A stretch of DNA of 64,000 bases, from the NCBI GenBank assembly GCA_013306675.1, contig JABLUY010000012.1, forward strand, positions 236,697 through 300,696. Reading direction: 5' to 3'. Source of the stretch: Thraustochytrium sp. TN22 (lineage: Eukaryota > Sar > Bigyra > Thraustochytrida > Thraustochytriidae). The notes under the pieces are model-generated. The model did no database searches. It was not told where the DNA came from and worked only from the letters and a program-made list of their open reading frames with translations. This document shows positions 37,979 through 48,880 of the stretch, piece by piece (the stretch's first letter is position 1; every line of letters starts with the position of its first letter). The translations under genes were made by a program, and so were the position numbers.

Positions 37979-40900
37979 TCATGCCTTTGCTGCGCGCCTC
38001 GAGCGTGAAAATAGGTGATCATAGCACGAGCTGGCGGTGACGAGGATGGCGAGGATCTCGAGGGAGATAACCAGCCCAACAAGCACCTTGACGCTGGCCG
38101 GGCTCAGAGCCCCAACCTCGAAAGCCTGGCCGATCCAGCCCAGCGCCGAAATCAATGCGAGCGAAGCCACGGAAAGCGCATTGTCAGTGTCGTCCACGTA
38201 CGGGCGGCATTTGTCGGCAATGTACATAAAGAGCATGCTGGCTGCTGTGAAAAAGACCGTACCGCCACCCGGGGAGGATTGATAGGCCAGCTGGAAGCCG
38301 GACGACAGCGTGAAGCGCCTTACGAGGTCGAAACCTGCGAGCCATCCATGGCCGGCACGTAGATGCTCACGCAGAGAGCTCGTCCCGTTGATAAGCGCGT
38401 GTTGGTACGTGGTCATTTTCTCGATCGCTGTCGCCTTGCCAATGTGAGCGCCGTACATGACGAGCGCTGCGGTCCCACCGGGAAACAAAGCGAACATAAT
38501 GCCCGCGTAGATGCGCGCATCACGGGCCTCAAACGAGTCAAAGTCCACACTGTAGTCGGCGCGTAGTGCGCGGTAGGGCTCTGGGTCGTCGGCGTAGTGC
38601 GGCATGGACTGGTACAGAAAAGTTCTGGTGAGCGTGTCGGCGATGCCAATGTAGCAGTAGAGCAGGATCTCATAGCTGAGCCAGCAAGCGAAGCTGACCG
38701 CCATGAGCGTCGGGGTCGTGCGCGGACGCATGGACATGAGCGGCGCCAGAACGAGGCACATGAGCGCAATGCTAGTTGCAGGCAACAGAGTGACGAGCAA
38801 AAGTTCCTGCACATGACCTGGGCTCCACACGCAGCCGACTTGCAGGGGGAGGGTGAACATGACAAGATTAGCCTCCAGGATGGCGCGGATGGAAAATGCC
38901 GGATCCGAGCTTGGTAGTATCTCCGTTGTGGAGAGGAAGAGCGAGGCGAGCTGCACGAAGACGGTGACGATGCGTACCTTTTCGCTGTAGCGGTATGAAG
39001 CGTCCTTGAGGCGGGCCTCGAGGTCGTTGTCATCGACATTCGTGGTGTCAGCGCCGGCACCGCGGACAGTATCGTTAGAGAGCGAGTCGGCGCCACTCGA
39101 GGTCATGTCGCACGTCTGAGTGCCCCCCGCCTCTCGGTTCCTGTTCCGGGCACGGCCAACACGATCCGCGCTGCTGTGATAGGCTGAAGTCACGGTTCCG
39201 TCCCTCCCTTCGCGGGAGGGAGGGACTGATGTGCGCATGCGGGTCAGCTTGTTCCCCAGCTCGGTATCCGCTTCGTCCCCTCGCGACCTCGCGACCAATT
39301 GGAGTGACGAAACTTGCGCCGAGGAGTTGAACTTTTGAGCCGCCTTGCCGACGCCGCGCCGCGCCACCTCGAATCGTGAGGGTAGCGCCGCGGAGCTCGA
39401 ACCGTCACTGGTCACACTTCCTCGGCAGGCTCGAAAACATTTGCACATCGTGAGAAGGGCCGGCGTTGCGACCAGGAAACCAGCCGCAATCATGATTCCT
39501 GCGAGGTTACTCCGGTCGCGATCCTCGCGCTCCGCAGAGCAAATGGCACAGACACTGCCTTGGAGGCTATAGCCCTCCTCGCACTCGACGCATAGCACGC
39601 CGTGGCGGTTTGGATTGCAATATGCATTCGATGCCCAAGACGTTGTGCTCGCCGCCTTGTCGGTGTCACGCGCGTCAAAGGTACCACCGCGGCAGTGACC
39701 TTGCGCGCAGGGAAGAAATTCCTCGCTGCGGCTCGAGATGCGCCAATAGCCGCTGCGCAGCGGAACGGTTTCAAGGGTGAGCCCGGACTTGGTGCAGTTG
39801 AGCTGCTCCGTACAAGGGGCTGCCCTGTCTTCAATCTGATACGTGCCCGGCCGCGCAACGCAGTCAGCCTCGCTGGCAGAACCGGCGTAGACGGTCTCTG
39901 GAAGCTCTTTTGGGCACTTGCGGCAGGTGGACATGTCCTCGGGATTTGTGAAGTAGCCTCGTGCGCAAATGCAAGCACCATCAACTGCCTCGCGGTCGGC
40001 AGGGCAGAAACACTGATCTCGGCTTGTGGCTCCAATGCGAGTGGTGAGAGCGCCTGTCGGCTCGCACGGCGTGCAGGCTTTGAGGCGGTCAATCCCAGTG
40101 CTGTATGAACCTAGCGGACACAGCCTGCAGCGACCGGCAATCTCATCGAGGTGGGTCCCCGGTGGGCAGGAGCAGGCGAAGATTTCCGTGGCGCCCAGAC
40201 GTTCCGTCACGAAGCTTTCCTCGCAGGCGCAGTCTCCCATAGCCGGTACGACTGGATACACAGTTCTTGCCACGAACAACGTCCTCGAAAAAGCAGGGCA
40301 TGGTAGGTCGCAGTTGACGCCGTATACATCGTTGCGGGCGCAGCGCTCGCATGCGACTCCGGCGTAGATGCCTCCTTTGTCACAGAAGCAGGTGCCGAGG
40401 GGAGACCAGTCGAAGGTCTCATCCTCCACAATTCCGCTCTGAAGGCCGAGTCCCAGCATAAGACGGTAGCCAACATCGAGCGCGGCTGCCCGAGCCGACT
40501 TGGGCTGGATGCACGTGCCGCGGTTCGAGCACGTGGACAGGCAGTCGCTCGCTGTGTTGAGCGCCAATGTGTAGCCGCCGGCAGGAACAAACTCCTTGGA
40601 AATGCCGATGGCGTCGAGGTCGCCATCTCCATCGATGTCGAAGAGGACATGGGTCTCGTCGAGGCCCGTGTCGAAGGTGTAGTCGCGAGCAGTGACTCTC
40701 GGTGGGGCGCCCGCCACGCAGCCGTCTACGCGTAAGAGGAGTGCCAGCCCGCCTTGCAGCTTGTCCCACACAACCATATCCCGGCAGCCGTCATGGTTTG
40801 AGTCGATGAGTGCGAGTCCAGCTTTGCTCGAAAGCGAGGACGGGCCCGCAGCAAACTCTGAAAATGCCGCAAGCAGATCAGCTCCGGGGAAGTAGGCCTG

Positions 40901-42724
40901 CGCGGTGCTGCCCAAGTTTCGGGCCCAGGATATGCCGTTGCGGTCAAGGACGAGCAGGTCGAGGAGACCGTCCGCGTCGAGGTCCTCAAAGATGAAATGA
41001 ATGGGGCCGGCCAGACTGAGGTCTCTGAACGGGTTCTCGCCGAGTGCGTCAGGAAATCCCGCGAGATCAGGACTGGACCCCTCCGCCAGCCCTTCCCCGA
41101 TACCGCGGCGTAGAAAAATGCTTGCAGACCCTGTCCTCCAGTCATATTCCTGGGTTGCTGGACTGCCTCGAATGTAGACCAGGTCTGGGTCCGCGCTCGA
41201 AGGCCTGGCCCGCAGCTTGGTGAAGGTCATAAATTCATAAGAAGAGGTGGCTTCGTTGTCGTGGGAGAAGCTCCCGTGAGGCGAGAGCGTCACGGCGGTG
41301 CGCGGCTGGCCGGCGAACGACATGCTGTACAGACCGACGAGTGCGTTCGCGCTGAGCTGCCTGCGGCGCGCGATGTTGCCAGCTCTGTCAAAGTGAACCA
41401 TCAGCAAAGGCGCGCCTGTCTCGGCCATGGTCACCGACATGCTTCGCGGCGGGTCAGGATCGCGTGAGGACTCCACGCTGTACTTCACCTCGGCGTTTTC
41501 GATGTTGACGAGGGTGCTGCTCGGGGTTCCTTGGGCGAGTGCGCGTTCCAATCGTGCCAGCATGAAGACTGCCTCGCTGGCATGGCCCGTGGTCGAGACG
41601 ATCACATCGAGGCTCTCGGGGCTTCCGAGCCTCCCGTAGGCAACAGGCCACCTCAAGGCCTCCGAGAAAAGGCCCGCCAGGGTGCCAGCCCTCGAAGTTG
41701 GCACGTAGGCGCTGGGAGTCTTCTCTAGGTATATCGTCACAGCGCTGGGCACATCAAAGGTCGGTAGATTGAACCAACCCCCAATGACTGGCTCCCTGAT
41801 GCTAAGCATCAGGATTACGTCCACATCCCCGTCATCGTCGAAATCGACGAGGCGAAGACCGAAACGAAGGTCGAGCAAGCGAAAAAATTCCGGTCTGAGG
41901 TCCATGTCGAGAATAATCTCGAGCTGCATGCTGGCCGCCGCGTCGACCTGAAACGTGGGCTCGTCTGAGGTTCCGTTGTTGCGAAAAACTTGCACCCCAG
42001 TCGCTTCCACGAGAACGACGTCCAGCACACCGTCACCATCCATGTCAGCAGAAGCCGAACCCTTGACGTCCCAGGCCAGCTCAAAGACGAGGTGCTCCCG
42101 TGACCCACGGTTGACCAGCAGCCACTGATGAGGAGACTCAACGCTGGCCTCCTTAGTGCCCGAGATCACGAGGTCAAACCGTCCGTCCCCGTCAGCATCC
42201 ACGGAAATTGCATACTCCAATGACGCGAGATTGTCGAGTGATGGCATGGTCACTGTACGCAGAGACTCGGCGTTCACAAAGAAGCTGGCTTCCTGTCCAG
42301 GATTGGCAAGTACGTAGATCTTCTCAGCGCCTTCGTGGTATTTGCAGAAGATGATGTCATCGAGGCCGTCAACCCCGACGAGGTCCGCCAGCCCGATGAT
42401 GAAGACGGAATCGCTCGGTGCGCTTAAGAATGCCATGACCTCCAAGGTGAGCGCATGCAGATCTACGTAGCCGTCGTCTCCGGCATCCAGTTCCCGTCCG
42501 GTGATCAGCTCGGCAGCGTGCCTGCAAAAGTAGCCCTCTGGCCGTTCTGTGCTTGCAAAAAAGCCAGGCCAGCAATCGCCGCAGCTGCCATCTTCGAGCG
42601 TCTCTCTGTGCCGCTCGTCGCACGCCGGCTCCGTAGCTGTGATGCGCACGGCCATCACGAGTGCAATGAGCCCTGCGATCGCAAGCCAGCTTCCTTTCAT
42701 CCCCGCATGCCACTGGTGCAGCAT
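37979..42724 (-). CDS. array copy 6: FG-GAP/Cys-rich multi-span membrane protein
   Basis: 1,581 residues from the ATG at 42724; an ATG at 42700 (MKGSWLAIAGLIALVM) gives an equally good signal peptide. The family order is kept: CDERHRETLEDGSCGDCWPG, propeller motifs (DADGDGRFDLVI, DMDGDGVLDVVL, DFDDDGDVDVIL, DLDADGLLDLLV, DIDGDGDLDAIG), Cys stalk, first span, loop and C-terminal spans starting YRYSEKVRIV. It has an insert near residue 275 between propeller blades. Its loop differs from copies 1-5: it lacks WDGAGTLG and instead has RFEVARRGVGKAAQKFNSSA, matched in decayed copy 7. Copies 6 and 7 thus form a subgroup at the upstream end of the array. Confidence 0.92.
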   Translation of the reverse strand: MLHQWHAGMKGSWLAIAGLIALVMAVRITATEPACDERHRETLEDGSCGDCWPGFFASTERPEGYFCRHAAELITGRELDAGDDGYVDLHALTLEVMAFLSAPSDSVFIIGLADLVGVDGLDDIIFCKYHEGAEKIYVLANPGQEASFFVNAESLRTVTMPSLDNLASLEYAISVDADGDGRFDLVISGTKEASVESPHQWLLVNRGSREHLVFELAWDVKGSASADMDGDGVLDVVLVEATGVQVFRNNGTSDEPTFQVDAAASMQLEIILDMDLRPEFFRLLDLRFGLRLVDFDDDGDVDVILMLSIREPVIGGWFNLPTFDVPSAVTIYLEKTPSAYVPTSRAGTLAGLFSEALRWPVAYGRLGSPESLDVIVSTTGHASEAVFMLARLERALAQGTPSSTLVNIENAEVKYSVESSRDPDPPRSMSVTMAETGAPLLMVHFDRAGNIARRRQLSANALVGLYSMSFAGQPRTAVTLSPHGSFSHDNEATSSYEFMTFTKLRARPSSADPDLVYIRGSPATQEYDWRTGSASIFLRRGIGEGLAEGSSPDLAGFPDALGENPFRDLSLAGPIHFIFEDLDADGLLDLLVLDRNGISWARNLGSTAQAYFPGADLLAAFSEFAAGPSSLSSKAGLALIDSNHDGCRDMVVWDKLQGGLALLLRVDGCVAGAPPRVTARDYTFDTGLDETHVLFDIDGDGDLDAIGISKEFVPAGGYTLALNTASDCLSTCSNRGTCIQPKSARAAALDVGYRLMLGLGLQSGIVEDETFDWSPLGTCFCDKGGIYAGVACERCARNDVYGVNCDLPCPAFSRTLFVARTVYPVVPAMGDCACEESFVTERLGATEIFACSCPPGTHLDEIAGRCRLCPLGSYSTGIDRLKACTPCEPTGALTTRIGATSRDQCFCPADREAVDGACICARGYFTNPEDMSTCRKCPKELPETVYAGSASEADCVARPGTYQIEDRAAPCTEQLNCTKSGLTLETVPLRSGYWRISSRSEEFLPCAQGHCRGGTFDARDTDKAASTTSWASNAYCNPNRHGVLCVECEEGYSLQGSVCAICSAEREDRDRSNLAGIMIAAGFLVATPALLTMCKCFRACRGSVTSDGSSSAALPSRFEVARRGVGKAAQKFNSSAQVSSLQLVARSRGDEADTELGNKLTRMRTSVPPSREGRDGTVTSAYHSSADRVGRARNRNREAGGTQTCDMTSSGADSLSNDTVRGAGADTTNVDDNDLEARLKDASYRYSEKVRIVTVFVQLASLFLSTTEILPSSDPAFSIRAILEANLVMFTLPLQVGCVWSPGHVQELLLVTLLPATSIALMCLVLAPLMSMRPRTTPTLMAVSFACWLSYEILLYCYIGIADTLTRTFLYQSMPHYADDPEPYRALRADYSVDFDSFEARDARIYAGIMFALFPGGTAALVMYGAHIGKATAIEKMTTYQHALINGTSSLREHLRAGHGWLAGFDLVRRFTLSSGFQLAYQSSPGGGTVFFTAASMLFMYIADKCRPYVDDTDNALSVASLALISALGWIGQAFEVGALSPASVKVLVGLVISLEILAILVTASSCYDHLFSRSRRAAKA

Positions 42725-43904
42725 TCACCTTGAGTTGCGCGTGCGCAAGAGACGTTCCGCTGCAGTGCCAGCAGCTGCAGCTAGTCTGCTGGCGCTGGCT
42801 GGCGCTACCTGCAGGAGAAACACGTGTCGAACTGACAGTGAATGGGTCGGCCGCGTCAGGCCTCGCACCACCTCGGTACGCCGCGGGCTTTCGCGGTCTT
42901 CCTCCGCGCCGATAATCGCTCACACAGACCGCGCGCCTCACACGCGCCCCGCTCACGTTGTCTCTCTGCGCGATCGCTCGCCACCTTTGACAAGCTGGTC
43001 CGAGGCGCGGTCGCGCGCGGTCGATTAGAGTTCTGTTCTACGTCGGGCGGCGACTGGCAGCCGCCCTTATCTTAGAAAGTCACGCCGGCGGCGCCGCGGC
43101 AGCCTGATCCTGAGCGTGCGCCGCGGACCCTGGCTGTCGCGGCCTGGGGGGCGGCGGCCGGCGTGCCACCGGTCTGACTCGGACTGGGAATCGAAGCGGT
43201 CGGAGCACGACACGGACTCGAACTCGGACTCAAACTCGGACCCGAACGGTGACTTTCGCGCAGTGCACACCAGCCGCTCTGGTAGTAGGTATGGGCGCTC
43301 GCCTGGGTCGCCAGCCTCTGATCAACGTGAAAGTCACGGTAAACTTGAACCTGAGCTTGCTTGAAATCATCTTGAACGTGACTTGAAAGCTTTTTCAGGC
43401 TGCTGATCACGCGTGATCAGGCTGTCAGGTCAGTCCTGCGGGAAGGGCAGCCCGCAGCGCGCGCGCCTCGAAAGCGACCCACGTGCCAGATGAGCTCGAC
43501 AGAGGCAGCAATGCAGTGGAGTGGAAATTCAGTGCATTGGCGGCTCACTGTAGGCAGGCTGCTCGGCCCGGCCGAGCATGGCTGACTGGGCCGCCACTGG
43601 GGCCGCCGTCGCAGAGCGAGTCCAACTCTTCGTCGGGGGCAGCCAGATGAGCCGGCTGGCAGCCACCGGCGGCGCTGCCAGTCGGCCCCTGGTAGCAGCG
43701 TCTGCAGCGGGGCCGCGGTATGCACCGTAAACACGTCACGGTGCAGTCCTGAGTGCGGTGCCACGGGCCCCGGGTCGCATTCACAGTCTATAGGCTTGCC
43801 TTTTGAGGCCGTCTTTGGCCTCCAGGCCGCCGTGCGTCAGCAGCGAGCTGGCAACTACGACATCACTTATGATTTGCTTGTCAACTCATCGGCAAGACTC
43901 TTAC
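42725..43904. other. spacer between array copies 6 and 7
   Basis: No convincing gene is seen. It holds GACTCGGACTC-like short repeats (about 43172-43245) and a perfect 18-bp palindrome at 43403-43420. A 112-residue - strand frame (43072-43410) starts MISSLKKLSSHV but becomes low-complexity; I do not call it a gene. Confidence 0.5.
43403..43420. repeat. perfect 18-bp palindrome
   Basis: The sequence CTGATCACGCGTGATCAG equals its own reverse complement. It stands in non-coding DNA about 0.5 kb 3' of decayed copy 7. Its role is unknown. Confidence 0.8.
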
Positions 43905-46900
43905 TTACTGTGTCGTCGAGCGCCTTGAGCATGAGGACAGGCGCTCATAGAGCGAGCTGGCGGTGACGAGGATGGCGAAAGCCTCGAGGAGGAGCACCAA
44001 CGAGACGAGCGCCCTGACGCCGGTCACGCTGAGAGTGTTGACCTCACGCGCCAGGCCGATCCAACCCAGCGCTGAGAGAAGCGCGAGCGAGACCACGGCC
44101 AGCGCATTGTTGGTCTCGTCCAGGTACGGGCGGACCCGGTCTGCAGTGTACGTAAAGGCCATGCTGGCCGCCGTGAAGAAGAGCACGCCGCCGCCCGCCG
44201 AAGCCTGGTAGGCCAGCAAGAAGAAAGACGACAGCACGAAGCGCCGCGCGAGGTCCAAGCTCGCGAACCATTCGCGGCCGGCGTGAAAGGGCTCGCGCAG
44301 GAAGCGCGTGCCGTCAAAGAGCGCGTGCCGGTACGAGGGCGCCAGGTCCGCTGCCGCCGTCTTCCCCAGGCGTGCGCCGTACATGAAGAGCGCCGCGGTC
44401 CCGGCCGGAAAGACGACGAACATGAAGCCTGCGTAGATGCGCGCGTCGCGGGCCCCAATCGAGTCAAAATTCACGCTGTAGTCGGCGCGCAGCGCGCGGT
44501 ACGGCTCCGGGTCGTCTGCGTAGTGCGGCATGGACTGGTACAGAAAGGTCTCGGTGAGCGTGTTTGCGATGCCAATGTAGCAAAAGAGCAGCACCTGGTA
44601 GCTGAGCCAGCTCGCAAAGGTGACCGCCGCAAGCGTCGGGGCGGTGCGCGGACGCAGCATCACGAGGGGCGTCAGCACAAGGCACATGAGCGCGATGGTG
44701 GCCATGGGAAGCAAGGTGATGAGCAGGAGCTCTTGGGCGTGGCCGGGATTCCACGCGCAGCCCACCTGAAGCGGTAGCACGAACATGACGAGGTTGGCCT
44801 CAAAGAGCGCGTAGAGCGAGACAGCGCTCGAGCCCGGCAGCAGGTCCGCCGTGGCGATGAAGAGCGAGGCGAGCTGTACAAAGGCGATGACAATGCGCAC
44901 CTTCTCGCCATAGTGATGCCAGGCGTCCCGGATGCGGGCCTTGAGGCCGCCTTCGTCGGCACTGTGTGTGTCCTCGGTGTCGTCCTCGGTGTCACCGCTC
45001 GAGCGCGAAGTGATAGCTGACGAAACCGCGTTCCACATCGTGGTATACCATGGTTCAGGTTCAGGCACCTCCCCGCCAGCACCTCTCGCTGTGGCAGCAC
45101 CCCCACCCGCTGTGACTGCCCCATGATAAGAGGTCAATCGACCTGTTCCTTGCTCCCCGCTCGAGCGAGAAAACAAGGTGCGCAAGCGACTCGGAGTTGG
45201 TTTGTGGCCCAGCTCGGTGTCCTCAGCAAAGTCGCCGCTCCTCTGCGTGCGCGCGGCGAGCTGCGCCGAGGAGGCAAACTTCCGTGCCGCCTTGCCGGCG
45301 CCGCGCCGCACCAGCTCGAAGCGCGAGGGCGGCGTCGGGGAGCTACCACTTCCGGAAGGGTCCTCAGCAGCTTTCGCGCGAGAAAAGGTCCGCAGGGTGA
45401 GGCCGGCCGGAGCCGCGAGCAGCATGGCGGCCACCACGAGCACAGCATTGAGTACCGTGTGATCGCGTTCCTTGCGCTCGGGGCTGCGAAATGCGCAGAC
45501 ACCACCCTGCAGGCTTTAGTTTTCCTCGCAATCAACGCAGAGCACGCCCATGCGGTTCGGTTCGCAATACGCAGTCGATACCCATGTCAGGGTCGTCTTG
45601 GCCGTCTGCTGTGCATGAAAGGTGCCACCCCGGCAGTGGCCCGGCTCGCAGGCAAGAAAATCCTCGCTGCGGTTGGAAATGCGCCAGAATCCGATGCGGA
45701 GCGGCACGGTCTCCAGTGTGAGACCGGAGAGGGTGCAGTCGAGCTGCTCCGCACATGGGATCGCCGTATCCGAGACCTGGAGCATGCCAGGGCGTGCGAC
45801 GCATTCCGCATCGCTCTAAGCGCCTGCGTGAAGCGTCTCAGGAAAGTCTTTGGGGCACTTGTTGCAGAGCGTGTCCTCCTCCGGATGTGTGTAGTAGCCC
45901 TGCGCACAACTGCAGACGGCGTCGACGGCCTCTCGATCGCCCGGACAAAAGCACTGATCTGGACTGGTCGCACCCGGGCGGAGTGTTAGCGCGCCAGCAG
46001 TGTTGCAGGGCGTGCAGGCCGTCGACCGGTCGGTCTGCGCGCTGTAAAAGCCGAGGGGACACACGGTACAGCGTCCTGCGCCCTCATCCAGAAAAGTGCC
46101 CGCCGGACAGCTGCAGGCGAAGCCCGCCTGCGATGCGTCATTCGTAAGCAGGAAGCCCTCGTCGCAGATGCAGTCCCTCGGGGACGACGCGCGTGGGTAC
46201 ACCGGCCTGGCCTCTGGGCTTGTTCTCGAGTTGCTGGGGCAGGGCTGATCGCAGTCGATGCCGTAGACGTCGTCGCGAGCGCAAACCTCGCAGGCGGCGC
46301 CCGCGTGCGTTTCGCCGTCTTTGCAAAAGCACGTGCCAAGAAGCGACCAGTCGACGTCCTCGTCGCTCACTTGCGCCTCTAGCCCGAGCCGCAGCATGAG
46401 TCGTTCAGATGCTGCGAGAGCGGCGACCTGCGCTCTGTCGGGCTCAATGCACGTGCCGCGGCCAGAGCACCTGGACAGGCAATCCCTGCCCGTGTTTAGC
46501 GCAAGTGCGAAGTCCCCCGTCGTCCACACCAAATGCGTCCAGGTCGCCGTCACCGTCCACATCGAAGAGCGCATAGGTTTGCTCGAGCGCGGACAGGATG
46601 GAGAAGTCGCGTCGCTCAAAGACGGGTGAGCCGCCGCTCGCGCAGCCGACATCCGTCCGTAACAAGAGTCCCACTGCGCCGCGTTTCTTGTCCCAGATGA
46701 CCACATCGCGACAGCCGTTCCCATCTGCGTCCACAATCGCCAACCCGGCCTTGCTCTCGAAGGGAGGCAGCTCGCTGAGACTGTCCAAGATCGAGGTGGA
46801 CGCTGGAAAGAAAGGCCATGTGGCGTTGCCAGCGTTTCGCGCCCATGAGACGCCCTCGCGATGCAGCACGAGCAGGTCGAGCAGGCCGTCTCCGTCCAGG

Positions 46901-48598
46901 TCCTCGAACTCGAGGCCGACGGCGCCCGTAAACCTCACCGGAAACGGACTGTCCATGCTTCTGGCTGCTGCATACTCAGGCGCCGACCCATTATAGAACC
47001 CTTGTCCAAGTCCGGGCCGGTATCGGATCTGTGTTGACTGCGAGCGCCAATCATAGAAGCTCGAAGCGCTACCAGCTTGAAGGTAGACCAGGTCAGGGTC
47101 CCCGGGGTCATCTGGCGCACCCTTCTGATTTCGAAGCTTCACGAGCGTCATGAACTCGACATGGCCGACCCACCATTCCAGATCGAAGCTGACGTCAAAC
47201 CCGCCGCTCGACGACCAAAGGGAGGGTGGAATTCCATCAATGAGGTAGGACTCCACCCGGTTGTCTGGTTCGTCTGGAAAGTACACGAGCAGGCGCGCCG
47301 CCGAAGAAGCGCCCGCCCTGGCGATGGTGAAGCCCCGAGCGCCGCCGCGGTAGTCGACAGCATCATTCTCGAGGTTCACCAATGTCGCGTGCTGTTCCCC
47401 TTCTGCTATCGTTCGCTCCACTCGTGCGTGCGTGTAGGTCGCCGGGTAGAACGAGTCATCGTGAGTGAGAACAATGTCCAGTTCATCAGACCCGCTGAAT
47501 CGGCCGCACGCCACGAGCCGGCGGGAGGTGCCGGACCAAAAGGCGCCAAGCGTACCCACGCGCGTCGTGATTGTGTACGTGTCAGCCGATCCGGCCTTCT
47601 CCCAGTACTCGAGAGTGCTGGTGGACGCGTAAGTTGCGGTCATGAGTTGCTCGAGTCCGTCGTAGCTCCCGAAGCGTACAAAGGCATCGGCATCGCCGTC
47701 CTCGTCGAGATCCGCGAACTGTATCTGGAGCGGCAGAGTGGAGCTGGCGTTTAGTCCGGCGATAGGATTGCCGTGCCTGTCCAACGTGAAGTCCGGATCG
47801 AGCGCGCTGCCACTCCCGCGCCAAAAGGTGCAGCCCTCTTCGTCGCATCGAAAGACGTCCAGGATCCCGTCACCGTTCGTGTCGACCAAGGCTGCACCAC
47901 GAGCGTCCCACGCTAGCTCAAAGATGGCTTGCTGCGCATTGCCGCGGTTGACCAGCACGTACTGCCAGCGACTGGCCTCGACGCTCGTTTGAAGGAGACA
48001 GCACGAGGTCGGTGCGGCCGTCGTGATCGACGTCCAACATCGTCGCGTGCTGGATGCCGAGAAGCGCTGCGTCCGGGTAGACACGCGGCATGGAGACGGC
48101 GTGCACCGTCGAGCTATTGACGATTCCCTGGGCGCCCGCCCCCGTGCTTTTCAAGATGAAAAAGGCAGGCTCCCTCAAGCTGCCCTGCGCCTCGTCATGG
48201 CGACAGTCACATAGCAGAATATCGTCCAGGCCATCCTCGCCGATGAGGTCCGCCAGCGCTAGAATAACCAGCGTCGCGCGCGGCACCTCCAGGTATGCGG
48301 CCACCTCGCCTACAAGCGCCGTCACGTCCACGCGGCCGCTCTCGCCGGCGTCCAGCTCCCTTGCCGTCACCAGCTCCTTGGCGTGCCTGCAGAAGCCGCC
48401 TTCGCTGCCCGTGCCCGCGGCGTAGCCCTTGAGGCACGCGCCGCACGTGCCGTCCTCGCGCGCGACCCTGTGCCGCTGCTCGCACGCCGTGTCGGGGTCC
48501 TCGACGGCGCCCGTCTGCAGGCCCAGGACGAGGTCCGCGGCGCGCGCTAGCGCCAGCGCCAGCACCCATGCCAGCTCCGCGGCCGTCGCGCCGCGCAT
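43905..48598 (-). pseudogene. array copy 7: decayed FG-GAP/Cys-rich multi-span membrane protein gene
   Basis: All parts of the family protein are present in order but not in one frame. The N-terminus (MRGATAAELAW at 48598, CEQRHRVAREDGTCGAC, GGFCRHA) is open to about 48000. There, after DHDGRTDLVLS, the homologous reading jumps to another frame (SRWQYVLVNRG). A second frame change falls near 46505-46530, just after DVDGDGDLDAFG. In the last frame an in-frame TAG lies at 45816-45818, between LHAGA and SDAECVARPG, and a TAA at 45516-45518, where relatives have GY before SLQG. The final 512 residues, with the membrane domain, are open to a TAA at 43905. Two frameshifts plus two nonsense codons argue for a true pseudogene rather than an intron-bearing gene. 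Confidence 0.85.
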
Positions 48599-48748
48599 CC
48601 GCAGCCGCCCGCGCGCGCGCCGCCTGCGCCTGCTTCACGTCTCCACTGCAGAGAGATCTGATCGAGACTGTCGGGACCTTGTGGTCGAAGGTTGGTTCAT
48701 GGCGCTGTTGGGAGCTCGCGAGAGTCAGCACGGCCACGAGTGAAGCCA

Positions 48749-48880
48749 CGAGCAGGACGAGCAGGACGAGCAGGATGAGCAGGGCGAGCAGGGCGAGCAG
48801 GGCGAGCAGGGCGAGCAGGGCGAGCAGGGCGAGCAGGGCGAGCAGGGCGAGCAGGGCGAGCAGGGCGAGCAGGACGAGCA
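48749..48880 (+). repeat. GAGCAGGGC 9-bp tandem repeat
   Basis: About 14 head-to-tail units of GAGCAGGGC, with GAGCAGGAC and GAGCAGGAT variants at the edges. Because the unit is three codons long, every frame is open through it (Pro-Cys-Ser on one strand, Leu-Leu-Ala in another), creating false ORFs. Confidence 0.93.

Larger units (their letters stand above)
10271..48598 (-). other. tandem array of seven large FG-GAP/Cys-rich/multi-span membrane protein genes
   Basis: Seven paralogues lie head to tail with 0.8-1.2 kb spacers. All share the start pattern C-x-x-RHR...CG-x-C-x-PGFF-x-ST-x-x-x-x-GYFCRH and the C-terminal pattern ALR(A/T)D(Y/F), D(Y/F)DS, YAG-x-MF. Six frames are intact over 4.6-4.8 kb with no need for introns; the seventh is decayed. 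Subgroups by sequence are copies 1 and 5; 2, 3 and 4; and 6 and 7. The identity of copies 2 and 3 extends into the flanks. Local duplication and recombination are therefore recent. Confidence 0.93.

Noticed and set aside
45516-45818. An alternative genetic code with TAA/TAG read as amino acids
   Set aside because: TAA, TAG and TGA all end intact genes here (copy 2, the kinase and copy 1 respectively), and copy 7 also has frameshifts, so nonsense mutation is simpler.
10271-48598. Horizontal transfer of the array from bacteria, because FG-GAP/VCBS proteins are common there
   Set aside because: The stalk and C-terminal domains look eukaryotic (EGF/GCC2-GCC3-like Cys patterns), and base composition matches the flanks.
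48749-48880. A CRISPR-like or coding repeat array
   Set aside because: The units are contiguous 9-mers with no spacers. The open frames across it are a consequence of codon-multiple periodicity.
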